Source: Sediminibacterium sp. (GTDB lineage Bacteria > Bacteroidota > Bacteroidia > B-17B0 > Aurantibacillaceae). Taken from it: a DNA stretch of 64,000 bases. Under the pieces are notes generated by a model that had not been told where the DNA came from, did no database searches, and was given only the letters and a program-made list of their open reading frames with translations. A program made the position numbers and the translations under genes. Of the stretch, positions 54,572-64,000 are shown in pieces. How positions within the stretch are numbered: the stretch's first letter is position 1; the number at the start of each line of letters is the position of its first letter. The stretch lies in NCBI GenBank assembly GCA_030054095.1, contig JASGCO010000002.1:1-64000 (forward strand), in the 5' to 3' direction.

Positions 54572-56644
54572 TTATTCTGCCAACACCAGATTTTCCATGC
54601 CCACCGTCATTTTCATCAGGCCGAATTTAATAAAGACTTTCTGATCTTTAATTTCTTCCACTACTCCTATTTCTGTCCCGTTCAATATTTTGACCTTAGT
54701 ACCCACCTTTAGTTTTGGTTTAATACGCTCTATCTTTTTTTCAGCATAATTATCCAACTTCCTTTGTTTACGTAACTCTTCCTGCTTCTTTGTTTCCGCT
54801 GTAATGCCATCTATAAACCGTTTAATCACCTGTTTACGGTCTTTCTTTTCATTCCAGTCTTCCATCAGGCGAAGGTACTTTGCACCGAAATCGGCAAGCC
54901 TGGCCAGCTCTATCTTACGTTCGCGCTCTCTGTCAATTTTTGCCTGCCAGGTTTGAAAAAGTGTATCGTACTTTTCTTTAGCAATACGTTTTAAAAACGC
55001 TTCATGTTCATTTTTTTCAAGGGCCTCGTTCAATTTCGCCTTTTGGGTCTGTACCTCTCCCAACAACTGACTCAATTTTAATTTTTCCTTATTTACTCTT
55101 TGTTTGGCGCGTTCTATCAGGTGTTTAGGAAAACCAATACGTTCCGCCACTTCAAATGTATAACTACTTCCCGGCTCACCAACACTTAACACATATAACG
55201 GATCCAGACTTTCCACATCAAACAACATACTGGCATTAACAGCGCCTTCGAGTTCTTCGGCCCTTATTTTTACGTTACTAAAATGTGTTGTAATAATACC
55301 CAATGTTTTCGAGTGTACCAGCGATTCCAGTACCGTTTCAGCAATTGCGCCACCTAACTCAGGGTCGGTTCCACTCCCAAACTCATCCATCAACACCAAG
55401 GTACCATCATTCACCTGATCCAATATGTTAATCATACTCTTTAGTTTAGCACTATACGTACTGAGTTCGTTTTCGATACTCTGTGTATCACCTATATCTA
55501 CCAGTATCTTTTCAAAAAAACAAAACCGACTGGTTTCTTTAACAGGAACCAGTAATCCGCTTTGCAGCATACATTGCAATAGCCCAACCGTTTTCAGGGA
55601 AATAGACTTACCACCCGCATTGGGTCCGCTGATTACCACCAAACGTTGAGTTGGTGTTAACCGGAGGTTAAGCGGTACCGTTTTTTTCTGCAACTGCTTA
55701 TTCTGCAAATACAATAATGGATGGCGGGCATCGTAAAGCGCCATGTGTCCCTCTTCGCTCATCTCCGGCAACACTGCATTCAACTGAATAGCTAATTGTG
55801 CCCTGCCCTTAATAAAATCTAACTCTTCCAATAATTCTGAAAACTGCCGTAATTGCCCCGCGTATGAATGAAGCCCATCACACAATTCGCGCAAAATACG
55901 GTTCACCTCACGATGTTCATCCATTTCCAGTTCCGTTACTTCATTATTGATAGCAATGGTTACTCCCGGTTCAATAAAAATGGTTTTGCCGCTTTCGCTT
56001 TTACCATGCACAAATCCGCTTACTTCCGCTTTGTACTCCACTAATACCGCCAGGGTTCGGCGTCCGTTAAAGTAACTTTCTTCATTCTCTCTGAGTACTC
56101 CCAGTTTACGGATTTCATTGATATAGCTATAAAATCGCTTATCACTTTCTCTTCGTTTATCAACTATTTGTTTCCGGATGCGTGTCAACTCGTGAGAAGC
56201 CGAACTTTTCACCAGCCCTTCATGATCTATGATACGGTTAATTTCATTTACCACAAACGTATTATCCGATAAGTCTTTCGCCAGATCGGACAATACCGGC
56301 ATGCTTTGTTTCTTCCCCTTCAGGAAACGTACTTGCGTATTGGCCACTTCCACCATACGGCAGAGTTTTAACAACTCAATCCCCGATAACATGGCGCCCG
56401 AAAGACCTAACAAATTTACCTCACGATGCGCCTCTTCAAAATCCAGATCCGGGAAATATCCAGAAGCCTTTAATACCAAAGCCAGTTCATTGGCTTCATG
56501 AAGCCGTTTGAATATCAGTTCCTTATCGCTGCCCGGACGCAGTTCCTGGGCCTTTAACCGCGCGGCTTTAGTTTGACAGTTCTGAACGATAAGATGAATA
56601 ATTTGTTCGAATTGCAATAGATCCAGCGTTTTCTCCTCTACCAT
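54572..56644 (-). CDS. mutS2: MutS2-family ATPase lacking the Smr domain
   Basis: A 690-residue MutS2 homologue. The clamp and lever region occupies about 1-300, Walker A is GPNAGGKS at 340-347, and Walker B LVLMDEFGSGTD has Asp420-Glu421. A long coiled coil (about 500-620) and a KOW-like C-terminal segment (VGTKVKILNGTEIGVVEEI) follow. Typical MutS2 is about 780 residues and ends in an Smr nuclease domain; here that domain is missing and no DxH-type Smr motif is visible. MutS2 acts on branched DNA and, in some bacteria, collided ribosomes. Without Smr the protein would lack the usual nuclease. Truncation by frameshift is not apparent because the KOW-like region precedes the natural stop. Confidence 0.9.
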   Translation of the reverse strand: MVEEKTLDLLQFEQIIHLIVQNCQTKAARLKAQELRPGSDKELIFKRLHEANELALVLKASGYFPDLDFEEAHREVNLLGLSGAMLSGIELLKLCRMVEVANTQVRFLKGKKQSMPVLSDLAKDLSDNTFVVNEINRIIDHEGLVKSSASHELTRIRKQIVDKRRESDKRFYSYINEIRKLGVLRENEESYFNGRRTLAVLVEYKAEVSGFVHGKSESGKTIFIEPGVTIAINNEVTELEMDEHREVNRILRELCDGLHSYAGQLRQFSELLEELDFIKGRAQLAIQLNAVLPEMSEEGHMALYDARHPLLYLQNKQLQKKTVPLNLRLTPTQRLVVISGPNAGGKSISLKTVGLLQCMLQSGLLVPVKETSRFCFFEKILVDIGDTQSIENELSTYSAKLKSMINILDQVNDGTLVLMDEFGSGTDPELGGAIAETVLESLVHSKTLGIITTHFSNVKIRAEELEGAVNASMLFDVESLDPLYVLSVGEPGSSYTFEVAERIGFPKHLIERAKQRVNKEKLKLSQLLGEVQTQKAKLNEALEKNEHEAFLKRIAKEKYDTLFQTWQAKIDRERERKIELARLADFGAKYLRLMEDWNEKKDRKQVIKRFIDGITAETKKQEELRKQRKLDNYAEKKIERIKPKLKVGTKVKILNGTEIGVVEEIKDQKVFIKFGLMKMTVGMENLVLAE

Positions 56645-56764
56645 TATCAGTCGTATTATGCGTAACAGGGTTCCTTACGGCACCTGCTTTTCTTAAAGTC
56701 TGTTTAAATTAAAACGTTTTTACAAGTTACGCCTTTTTTTCTTTTCAAACAATAAAAATACACT

Positions 56765-56795
56765 TTTGTTGATTGCCCCGAATGCCTTATTTTTG
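56765..56795 (+). promoter_or_regulatory. Bacteroidota promoter, TTTG-N19-TATTTTTG
   Basis: TTTG at 56765-56768 and TATTTTTG at 56788-56795 are 19 nt apart, a full match to the phylum's -33/-7 consensus. The DUF349 start ATG at 56818 follows with a leader of about 15 nt. Confidence 0.75.
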
Positions 56796-56817
56796 GTGTT
56801 TTCAAGATTTTTTAGAA

Positions 56818-58545
56818 ATGAAAACTGAACTTATTGCCAAACTGGAAGAACTGCTCACAAAAGATGCAGGTGAAGTTGCTGCTGATGTACGTGCCTTACA
56901 ACGGGAGTATCAAAAACAATGGTCTGCGGAATTTGAAAAAGCCCGTCAGACATTTATTGATGAAGGTGGAAAAGCCAAGGAATTTGAATACCCGAAGCAA
57001 GCCGAAGACGAGCGTTTTGACCGCTTGATGGAACAGTACGCGAAGCAGAAAAAAGAAAGCGATCAGAAAGAAGCGGCAGAGCAGGCTAAAAATCTGATTA
57101 TACGGGAAGAGATTATTGCCAAAATAAAAGATCTGAGTCAACTTAGTGAAAATGTTGGCGCTGCCATCAAAAAACTTCAGGAGTTACAAACCCAATGGAA
57201 AGAAACAGGTTCCGTTTCTCCTCACAAGTATAAAGATGTTCAGGCGGAATACAGCAAAGCCATTGAAAGTTTTTTCTATAACCTGAATATCTACAGAGAA
57301 CTTCAGGAACACGATCTGAAAAAAAATTATGAGCTTAAAAAAGCTATGGTTGAAAAATTCAGGTCTATTCAACAGGTTGAAAACATTAAAGAAGCCGAGC
57401 GTTTAGTTAAAGTGTACCGCAATGACTGGGAAGATATTGGCCCGGTACCTAATGATAAATGGGAAAGTTTAAAAGCGGAATACCGGTCCGTAATGGACGA
57501 AACATACGCCAAAATTAAAGGTTATTATAACGCCGTTGAAGAAGAGCGCGAAACGAATGCCAAATTGAAAAAAGAGATTATTGCAAAAGCCCAGGCTTTA
57601 CTTGCTTTTGAAAAAGAAGCAACCGCTGCACAATGGAATGATCGGACTGAAACTATATTAACCTTACAAACTGAGTGGAAAAGCACAGGACGTGTATCGG
57701 AAAAGGATAATGAAAAGTTATGGTCTGAATTTCGAGCGGTATGTGATGAATTTTTCAACAACAAAAAACTATTTTTCGAAGGCCTGAATGAAAAATTTGC
57801 CGCTAATCGTAAAATAAAACAAAATCTGATACAGAAAGCGGAAGCGCTGCAAAACAGTGCCGACTGGCAGAAAACAGGATTAACATTAATCAAGTTACAG
57901 GAAGAATGGAAAAAAAATCCTTCAGGAGGAGATAAAGAAGAACCCAAATTATTTCAACGTTTCCGTAAAGCCTGTAACACGTTTTTTGACGCCAAAAAAG
58001 CCTATTATGAAAACCTTGAAGTAGGATACGAAGGGAATCTGGCTGCAAAAGAAGCTGTACTCGAACGCTTAAACACGTTTGTTCCGGGTGAAGACATGAA
58101 CAGCAACCGCGACACATTAAAGCAGTTAGCATCCGAATTCAGCGCTGCGGGAATGGTTCCAATGAAAGACAAAAAACGGGTAAACGATGCGTTCTACAAC
58201 AAACTGGATGAGTTATACGAACAAATGAATTTGAACCGTTCCGAAAAACTGATGATGCAATTCAAAAGTAAAATTGAACGCTTTGTGGCATCGGATAACG
58301 CGTATGATTTATTACGCAAGGAAGCTGAGTTTTTGAAAAAGCAAATGGACGAAATTAACGGGCGGATCCGTACCTACGATAATAACCTCGGTTTCTTTAA
58401 AAGCGCTAAGGGCAAAAATGATTTCATGAAAGAAATCGAAGAAAAAATTGAAGCTGAAAAAAGTAAATTAAAAGATTTTGAAGCTAAACGCAAGTTGGTT
58501 ATTGAAGAACAAACCAAACTACGGGAAGCTAATACTGTAAAATAA
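56818..58545 (+). CDS. DUF349 domain protein
   Basis: A 575-residue cytoplasmic protein built of repeated roughly 70-residue helical units, each with a W-x-x-x-G-x-V/x-P/K core: QWKETGSVSPHKYKDVQ, DWEDIGPVPNDKWESL, EWKSTGRVSEKDNEKLW and a weaker EWKKNPSGGDKEEP. This is the DUF349 repeat. A Lys/Glu-rich coiled coil ends the protein. I take ATG 56818 because the promoter box lies between it and an upstream in-frame codon. DUF349 proteins have no agreed function. The gene is monocistronic with a clear terminator. Confidence 0.9.
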   Translation: MKTELIAKLEELLTKDAGEVAADVRALQREYQKQWSAEFEKARQTFIDEGGKAKEFEYPKQAEDERFDRLMEQYAKQKKESDQKEAAEQAKNLIIREEIIAKIKDLSQLSENVGAAIKKLQELQTQWKETGSVSPHKYKDVQAEYSKAIESFFYNLNIYRELQEHDLKKNYELKKAMVEKFRSIQQVENIKEAERLVKVYRNDWEDIGPVPNDKWESLKAEYRSVMDETYAKIKGYYNAVEEERETNAKLKKEIIAKAQALLAFEKEATAAQWNDRTETILTLQTEWKSTGRVSEKDNEKLWSEFRAVCDEFFNNKKLFFEGLNEKFAANRKIKQNLIQKAEALQNSADWQKTGLTLIKLQEEWKKNPSGGDKEEPKLFQRFRKACNTFFDAKKAYYENLEVGYEGNLAAKEAVLERLNTFVPGEDMNSNRDTLKQLASEFSAAGMVPMKDKKRVNDAFYNKLDELYEQMNLNRSEKLMMQFKSKIERFVASDNAYDLLRKEAEFLKKQMDEINGRIRTYDNNLGFFKSAKGKNDFMKEIEEKIEAEKSKLKDFEAKRKLVIEEQTKLREANTVK

Positions 58546-58563
58546 ATTCAGGTATTCCTTTTT

Positions 58564-58597
58564 AAAAAGCCCTGAATATACAGGGCTTTTTATTTTA
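58564..58597 (+). terminator. Rho-independent terminator after the DUF349 gene
   Basis: AAAAAGCCCTG-AATATA-CAGGGCTTTTT is a perfect 11-bp stem with a 6-nt loop, running into a T-rich tail. It ends 41 nt before leuS, so leuS needs its own promoter in the short spacer. Confidence 0.92.
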
Positions 58598-58637
58598 ATA
58601 CCCTAATACTAAACGCTAAGGCAATACTACATCCAGG

Positions 58638-61409
58638 ATGGAATATAATTTTAACACAATAGAAAAAAAATGGCAGGCCCGCTGGGCAAACGATAAAACC
58701 TTTAAGGCTGACAATCACTCTTCCAAACCCAAATATTATGTTTTGGATATGTTCCCTTACCCCAGTGGTGCAGGTCTTCATGTGGGGCATCCATTAGGAT
58801 ACATCGCTTCGGATATTATGGCACGGTATAAACGGCATAAAGGGTTCAATGTATTGCATCCTATGGGTTACGATAGTTTTGGGTTGCCTGCTGAACAATA
58901 CGCCATCCAGACCGGACAACACCCCGCTGTTACTACAGAACAAAATATTCAACGTTATCGCGAACAACTCGATAAAATTGGTTTTTCATTCGATTGGGAT
59001 CGTGAAGTGCGCACATCGGATCCTGCGTATTACAAATGGACACAATGGATTTTTATACAAATCTATAATTCGTGGTACAATACAAAAACAGATAAAGCGG
59101 AATCGGTTGACACCTTAATACAATTATTAGAGACAGAAGGTAATGCCAGCGTTGAAGCGGTTTGTGATGAAGATACACCCATCGTTAGCGCGACGCAATG
59201 GAAGCAGTTTTCGGAAAAAGAACAATCTGATTTTCTGATGAAATACCGCTTGGCGTATCTGGGTGAAGCGTATGTGAATTGGTGTCCGGCTTTAGGAACC
59301 GTTTTAGCCAACGATGAGGTGAAAGACGGTGTAAGCGAACGTGGCGGCCATCCGGTAGAACGAAAATTAATGAAACAGTGGAGCATGCGGATTACAGCGT
59401 ATGCCCAACGTTTACTGGATGGCTTGGAAAATATTGACTGGAGTGAAAGTCTGAAAGAATCGCAACGCTATTGGATAGGGCGAAGTGAAGGCAGTAGTTT
59501 AAACTTTAAATTACAAGATCACAACGCATCTATCGAGGTATTTACAACACGACCCGATACGGTATTTGGTGTAGCATTTGTTACACTGGCACCAGAACAC
59601 GAGTTGGTAGCTCAGATTACAACTCCTGAGCAAAAAGCAGAAGTAGAAAGTTATGTCATTAAAGCTAAGAACCGCAGTGAACGCGAACGTCAGGCAGATG
59701 TAACACGTATCAGCGGCGTATTTACCGGCACCTATGCGGAACACCCGTTTACTGGTAAACCTGTTCCGGTTTGGGTAGGAGATTATGTATTGGCCGGTTA
59801 TGGAACCGGCGCGGTTATGGCTGTACCAGCGCATGACGAACGGGACTACAAATTCGCGAAACATTTTGGGTTGCCTTTACCACAAGTAATTGTTCCCACC
59901 CGTGAACACGATTTTGAGACAGAAGCCTGGGGTGAAAAAGAAGGGCAACTGATTAATTCCGATTTTTTGAATGGACTGGATGTAAAAACCGCCATCAAAA
60001 CGATCATCACCGAAATTGAGAAGCGCGGACTAGGGAAAGGTAAAGTTAATTACCGCTTACGCGATGCAGTGTTTGGTCGGCAACGCTACTGGGGCGAGCC
60101 TATACCCGTGTATTACAAAGATGGAGTTCCGTACGCTTTACCGGAATCAGAGTTACCATTGGTACTACCCGAAATTGACACCTTTTTACCAACTGAAGAC
60201 GGAGAGCCACCACTAGGAAGAGCTACCGGATGGAAATACAAAGGACAATATGACTATGAGTTAACGACCATGCCCGGATGGGCCGGTAGCAGCTGGTATT
60301 TTTTACGATACATGGATGCTCAAAATACCAATGCCTTTACCGATCGTACACTAAGTGATTACTGGCAATCGGTAGATTTATACATTGGTGGCAGCGAGCA
60401 TGCCACAGGGCATTTACTTTATGTGCGTTTCTGGACAAAATTTTTAAAAGACCGTGGTTTTATTGGTACCGATGAACCCGCTCAGAAACTGATTAATCAG
60501 GGGATGATACAGGGTACTTCTACAATGGTACACCGCGTAAATAATAGTAACAAAATTGTTTCCGCAGGATTGAAAAAACAGTATGAAACCACTGCTATAC
60601 ATATTGATGTAAATATTGTAGATAATACAATCGTTGATGTGGACGCGTTAAAAAAATGGCGTGATGATTTTGCCGGTATGGAATTTGAACTGGAAAACGG
60701 TAAACTTATATGCAGTACAGCTGTCGAAAAAATGAGTAAACGCTGGTACAACGTGGTAAATCCAGACGACATTTGTGAACGCTTTGGAGCAGACACTTTA
60801 CGTTTATATGAAATGTTTCTGGGACCATTGGAACAAAGCAAGCCCTGGAATACCAATGGGATTACAGGAGTAAGCGGCTTCCTGAAAAAATTATGGCGTT
60901 TGTTTTATCAGAATAATGCATTCACATTAAGTGATGCCGAACCTACCAAAACGGAATTAAAAACCCTTCATAAAACCATTAAGAAAATAAGTGAAGATAT
61001 TGAACGCTTTTCATTTAATACATCAGTAAGTAATTTTATGATTTGCGTAAATGAATTGACAGAAGCGAAATGCAACAAACGCGCTATACTAGAACCCTTG
61101 TTAATACTGGTTTCGCCTTATGCACCACACATTGCCGAAGAATTATGGGAGCAATGCGGTCATACTGAAAGTATAGCCTTTGCTTCGTTCCCGGTTTGCG
61201 ATGATAGCTATTTACAGGACGATGCCTTTAATTATCCGATTTCGTTTAACGGTAAAACGCGTTTAATGATTGAACTACCTGCCCATCTGAATCAACAAGA
61301 GATTGAAAAAGAAGTAATGAGCCGGGAGGAAGTTCAGAAATTATTGAATGGTGCCAGCCCGAAGCGGATTATTATTGTTCCGAAAAAAATCGTGAACATT
61401 GTGATGTAA
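58638..61409 (+). CDS. leuS: Leucyl-tRNA synthetase
   Basis: A 923-residue class I aminoacyl-tRNA synthetase that charges tRNA-Leu. The HIGH motif is HVGH at 48-51 within [16 protein letters not shown]. The editing (CP1) domain holds [13 protein letters not shown] and [15 protein letters not shown]. The catalytic loop is KMSKR at 698-702, with [30 protein letters not shown] in place of KMSKSRGN is a variant I associate with Bacteroidota enzymes. The anticodon-binding and C-terminal domains are complete. Confidence 0.97.
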   Translation: MEYNFNTIEKKWQARWANDKTFKADNHSSKPKYYVLDMFPYPSGAGLHVGHPLGYIASDIMARYKRHKGFNVLHPMGYDSFGLPAEQYAIQTGQHPAVTTEQNIQRYREQLDKIGFSFDWDREVRTSDPAYYKWTQWIFIQIYNSWYNTKTDKAESVDTLIQLLETEGNASVEAVCDEDTPIVSATQWKQFSEKEQSDFLMKYRLAYLGEAYVNWCPALGTVLANDEVKDGVSERGGHPVERKLMKQWSMRITAYAQRLLDGLENIDWSESLKESQRYWIGRSEGSSLNFKLQDHNASIEVFTTRPDTVFGVAFVTLAPEHELVAQITTPEQKAEVESYVIKAKNRSERERQADVTRISGVFTGTYAEHPFTGKPVPVWVGDYVLAGYGTGAVMAVPAHDERDYKFAKHFGLPLPQVIVPTREHDFETEAWGEKEGQLINSDFLNGLDVKTAIKTIITEIEKRGLGKGKVNYRLRDAVFGRQRYWGEPIPVYYKDGVPYALPESELPLVLPEIDTFLPTEDGEPPLGRATGWKYKGQYDYELTTMPGWAGSSWYFLRYMDAQNTNAFTDRTLSDYWQSVDLYIGGSEHATGHLLYVRFWTKFLKDRGFIGTDEPAQKLINQGMIQGTSTMVHRVNNSNKIVSAGLKKQYETTAIHIDVNIVDNTIVDVDALKKWRDDFAGMEFELENGKLICSTAVEKMSKRWYNVVNPDDICERFGADTLRLYEMFLGPLEQSKPWNTNGITGVSGFLKKLWRLFYQNNAFTLSDAEPTKTELKTLHKTIKKISEDIERFSFNTSVSNFMICVNELTEAKCNKRAILEPLLILVSPYAPHIAEELWEQCGHTESIAFASFPVCDDSYLQDDAFNYPISFNGKTRLMIELPAHLNQQEIEKEVMSREEVQKLLNGASPKRIIIVPKKIVNIVM

Positions 61410-61877
61410 ACTTTCTTATAAACGAAGTGTCAGTAAATAACTAAATAAACCCATTTCGTTTTAACACAGATTATTCACTAGGAATTTGTAGTGAGAGCAA
61501 AAAGACCTATAAAACCGTAACTTTTCCGCTTGAGGCATAATCTACACTATGGTGAATGAGCGAAAGTTGCGAAGCCTCAGATTTTGCAGGGTTTTTGTAC
61601 GGAGTAGAATCTCTAATGCGTAATATGGGGTCAATACGCATAGGACTCTGTTGACTTCCTAAACAATATCTTGTATAAAGTATTGCAAGGCATCTGTATC
61701 GTACTCATATCTTATTACATATCTGCCTATTAAGTATATAAATATGTTTTAAGACAATATGTTAGCTTTAATGACTCTTGCTATTATAACTTTAAAAGGG
61801 CATTGAAACTCCGAAAAAAGAATATCTTTGATCGTTCATAATTTGTAAAAGAGCGAGAATTTTTACTTATTAATAGT
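61410..61877 (+). other. 468-bp gap with clustered inverted repeats, possible structured RNA
   Basis: No coding frame is convincing. Four inverted-repeat units occur in about 210 bp: TCACTA/TAGTGA (61475-61494); two pairs in crossing order, AACTTTTCCGCT/AGCGAAAGTT and TGAGGC/GCCTCA, within 61519-61579; ATGCGTA/TACGCAT extended by imperfect outer pairs (61606-61649); and CAATATCTT/AAAGTATTG (61664-61685). Crossing pairs are what an H-type pseudoknot needs. The region is AT-rich and matches no RNA family I know. Strand is uncertain. Confidence 0.35.
61803..61830 (+). promoter_or_regulatory. Putative promoter, TTG-N17-TATCTTTG
   Basis: TTG at 61803-61805 and TATCTTTG at 61823-61830 lie 17 nt apart, giving a leader of about 40 nt before the MBOAT ATG at 61878. 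Confidence 0.55.
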
Positions 61878-63305
61878 ATGGTATTTAGTTCAATCCTATT
61901 TATTTGCTTCTTTCTTCCTGTAGTCTTCATAAGCTATATACTTGCAAGCCGTTCGCTCAAAAACCCAATCCTTTTACTCTTTAGTATATTATTCTACGCC
62001 TGGGGCGGCCCTAAATTTATAGTGGCGATTTTAATAACGACTACCATAGACTATTGGATGGCTTATCTTATGGATAAAACCGAAAAGTATAAAAAGTTAT
62101 TTCTGGTTATTTCCCTTAGCATGAACCTTGGCTTATTATTCTATTTTAAATATTGTAATTTCTTTGTTGACAACATCAACACCGCTTTGGCCTGGTTCGG
62201 CATCCAAGATGCGCTAGTTATTCCACACATAATTTTACCAATAGGAATTTCGTTCTACACATTTGAAAGTATTACATACCTTGTTGACATTTACCGAGGC
62301 GAACATAAACCTTTGAAGCGCTTTTGGGACTACCTCCTCTATATCCTCTTCTTTCCTAAACTTATTGCCGGCCCAATTATCCGCTATCAGGAAATAGAGC
62401 ATCAACTAACTAACAGATTCGATACAGATACGATTGACAATAAACTGAATGGGCTTTTCCGATTTTTTATTGGGCTGGCCAAAAAAGTACTCATAGCAAA
62501 CATAATGGCGGAACAGGCCGATAAAATATTTGCACTTAGCGGATCGGAACTGGATACATTAACGGCATGGAGCGGCGCTTTATTCTACACCTTTCAGATC
62601 TATTTTGATTTTTCCGGTTATTCAGACATGGCGATAGGGCTAGCGCTTCTATTTGGTTTCCGGCTCACTGAAAACTTTTCCAACCCATATACCTCATCTA
62701 GCATCACCGAATTCTGGAGACGATGGCACATCACCCTAGGAAATTGGATGCGTAATTATCTTTATATCCCACTTGGCGGCAACCGGGTTAATTCAAAATA
62801 CAAATTATTCTTCAATCTATGGTTTGTATTTCTATGTTCGGGATTCTGGCATGGCGCTAATTGGACATTTATTTTATGGGGTGCTTTTCACGGAATATTT
62901 CTCATTTTAGATCGCTTGTTTCTATTAAATTTTTATAAACATCTACCCAAATTTATTTCCATTATCTTAACATTCATTATTGTGGTGATAGGTTGGGTTC
63001 TGTTCAGATCTGACAATTCAATAAAGGCCTTTGAATTCATCCGCACTATGTTTGAATTTAAAATAAGTAATGATTTTATCTCTTACTTTGAACCAAAGGT
63101 TATATACACGTTTGCATATGCCGCGTTCTTCTCATTTATATGGGACATCCCTTATATGAAGCAACTTCAGGATAAAATCCTGTTTGATCCTCCAGGGATA
63201 ACATTGTCTCTTTTCAAAACAATCATAGGCATCTTCATTTTTATCATTTGTATGGGCGCACTTGCCAGTAATAGTTTCAATCCTTTCATTTACTTTCGGT
63301 TCTGA
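61878..63305 (+). CDS. MBOAT-family O-acyltransferase, AlgI-like
   Basis: A 475-residue polytopic membrane enzyme. Typical MBOAT landmarks are the N-terminal FSSILFICFFLPVVF, PIGISFYTFESITYLVD, FFPKLIAGPIIRY, FDFSGYSDMAIGLALLFGF, the WRRWHITLGNWMRNYLYIPLGG segment and catalytic His325 in GFWHGANW. It should pass acetyl groups across the inner membrane for O-acetylation of an exported polysaccharide. The next gene, which overlaps by 1 nt, encodes the AlgJ/AlgX-like partner that delivers acetate to the polymer. The identity of that polymer is unknown. Confidence 0.93.
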   Translation: MVFSSILFICFFLPVVFISYILASRSLKNPILLLFSILFYAWGGPKFIVAILITTTIDYWMAYLMDKTEKYKKLFLVISLSMNLGLLFYFKYCNFFVDNINTALAWFGIQDALVIPHIILPIGISFYTFESITYLVDIYRGEHKPLKRFWDYLLYILFFPKLIAGPIIRYQEIEHQLTNRFDTDTIDNKLNGLFRFFIGLAKKVLIANIMAEQADKIFALSGSELDTLTAWSGALFYTFQIYFDFSGYSDMAIGLALLFGFRLTENFSNPYTSSSITEFWRRWHITLGNWMRNYLYIPLGGNRVNSKYKLFFNLWFVFLCSGFWHGANWTFILWGAFHGIFLILDRLFLLNFYKHLPKFISIILTFIIVVIGWVLFRSDNSIKAFEFIRTMFEFKISNDFISYFEPKVIYTFAYAAFFSFIWDIPYMKQLQDKILFDPPGITLSLFKTIIGIFIFIICMGALASNSFNPFIYFRF

Positions 63306-64000
63306 TGAATATTTTTAAAAAAATAGTCTTTGCCTTAAGCCTTATTGCCTTATCGTTACCGGCTGTAGAAACATTCGTTAAATTTTTTAAAACCAACAAG
63401 TTACAAGGAGCTTATTTTCCAAAAAACAAGCCTATGTTTTCCGATTCAGCATGGCTCAGTAATTCATATCAAAAACAAGCTGAGGAATATCTGACAGATA
63501 CTTTTGGCTTCAGAAATACTTTGATAAGACTATATAACCAGATTGATTATGATCTATATAAAAAACTACACGCTTATGATATTGTCGTTGGAAAGGGCAA
63601 TAGTTTGCAAGCTACCACTCATTATGATGCCTATCTCGGAAAATTAGATATTCCTCATTACAATTTTGACAGTTTAACTTTTAAATTTAAAAGGCTTCAG
63701 GACACACTACAAAAACTAAATAAATTTCTTTTTTTTGTTATAGCACCAAGCAAAGGATGTTATGCTTTAGACAAAGCTCCATATTGGTATAATACAAAAA
63801 AGAAAAACAAGTCGTTTTATAAAGAACTGACGGAACGATTTACAAATAAAAACATTAACTATTTAGATTTTAACTACTTATTCAAAAACAATAAAAACAA
63901 AAAACTCTTTACTGATTATGGAGTGCATTGGGCCAGATTTTCGGTTGTAAAGGCGTACGATACATTACTACGCTTTATAGAGCACAAATCCTGTTACAAA
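63305..64000 (+). CDS. AlgJ/AlgX-like O-acetylation partner, cut by window end
   Basis: The ATG at 63305 overlaps the MBOAT stop (TGATG). The frame stays open to base 64000 (232 codons, no stop). It begins with a signal-anchor (KKIVFALSLIALSLP), then a polar region with TDTFGFRNTLIRLYNQIDY, FVIAPSKGCYAL and the DYGVHW motif near the end, which matches the catalytic Asp-x-x-x-His-Trp of SGNH-like AlgJ/AlgX acetyltransferases. The nucleophile Ser would lie in a short motif; APSK is one candidate. Paired with the MBOAT gene it should transfer acetyl groups to exopolysaccharide in the periplasm. Confidence 0.85.
   Translation, partial: MNIFKKIVFALSLIALSLPAVETFVKFFKTNKLQGAYFPKNKPMFSDSAWLSNSYQKQAEEYLTDTFGFRNTLIRLYNQIDYDLYKKLHAYDIVVGKGNSLQATTHYDAYLGKLDIPHYNFDSLTFKFKRLQDTLQKLNKFLFFVIAPSKGCYALDKAPYWYNTKKKNKSFYKELTERFTNKNINYLDFNYLFKNNKNKKLFTDYGVHWARFSVVKAYDTLLRFIEHKSCYK

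Noticed and set aside
61410-61877. RNase P RNA, tmRNA or retron ncRNA in the leuS-MBOAT gap
   Set aside because: Conserved RNase P and tmRNA sequence blocks are absent, and no reverse transcriptase gene is nearby, so only unassigned structure is reported.
1-64000. CRISPR arrays, tRNAs, rRNAs, insertion sequences or integrases
   Set aside because: No regularly spaced repeats, cloverleaf-like sequences with CCA ends, ribosomal RNA blocks or transposase/integrase motifs were seen by eye.

Overview
The window comes from a member of the Bacteroidota, probably an environmental, gliding-type lineage. The evidence is phylum-level: start-proximal promoters of the TTTG-N19-TAnnTTTG type (best at 30867-30897 and 56765-56795), few obvious Shine-Dalgarno boxes, signal peptides ending in Ala-Gln, LytS/LytTR and TPR-SpoIIE regulators, DUF3098 and DUF349 proteins, RemB-like outer-membrane proteins and a KMSKR-type leucyl-tRNA synthetase. 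I see no rRNA, tRNA, CRISPR array, insertion sequence or integrase.

Layout. 1-8.6 kb: an ABC exporter (permease cut by the window edge, plus ATPase), an HTTM membrane protein with a membrane-anchored partner, a DPP IV-type peptidase, a GC-rich repeat-like intergenic element, an RmlD-like reductase and an RCK potassium channel. 8.7-15.5 kb: two secreted beta-rich proteins, a PLP-dependent deaminase, and a LytS-type sensor kinase with its LytTR regulator. 15.6-24 kb: a polysaccharide and envelope block with gmd-fcl (GDP-L-fucose), two RemB-like outer-membrane proteins on either side of a WecA-like transferase, a glycosyltransferase and an LpxH-like phosphoesterase. 24-28 kb: a compact operon (glycosyltransferase, ECF sigma, rsmG, Crp-like regulator) and a HAD phosphatase. 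28-31 kb: a manganese module (NRAMP-UspA fusion plus MntR-type repressor) with a DtxR-like palindrome in its promoter. 31-41 kb: a large VPS10/BNR-propeller protein, an active and an inactive M16 peptidase, an unusual HD-PPAT fusion and glycosyltransferases.

41-46.6 kb: a three-gene MukBEF/Mks-like condensin operon (kleisin-like, MukE-like and a 1229-residue SMC-like ATPase), with no Wadjet-type nuclease gene beside it. It ends in a strong two-way terminator.

46.6-49.5 kb is the most novel part. It is a minus-strand island of five small proteins without signal peptides. One is a LecB-type calcium lectin, two are paralogous DUF1842-like proteins, and two I do not recognise. Three of the five genes are preceded by the same roughly 60-nt leader: a hairpin, a conserved CTGAAAAGCCT-like block and a second small hairpin. 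The leader lies 14-20 nt before each start codon, in two cases between genes of one operon. Divergent from the island is a lipoprotein, membrane protein, NarL-type kinase and regulator operon, a natural candidate controller.

52.5-64 kb: a TPR-SpoIIE phosphatase, an Smr-less MutS2, a DUF349 protein, leuS, a 468-bp gap packed with inverted repeats (one pair in pseudoknot order), and an MBOAT plus AlgJ/AlgX-like O-acetylation pair that runs off the window.
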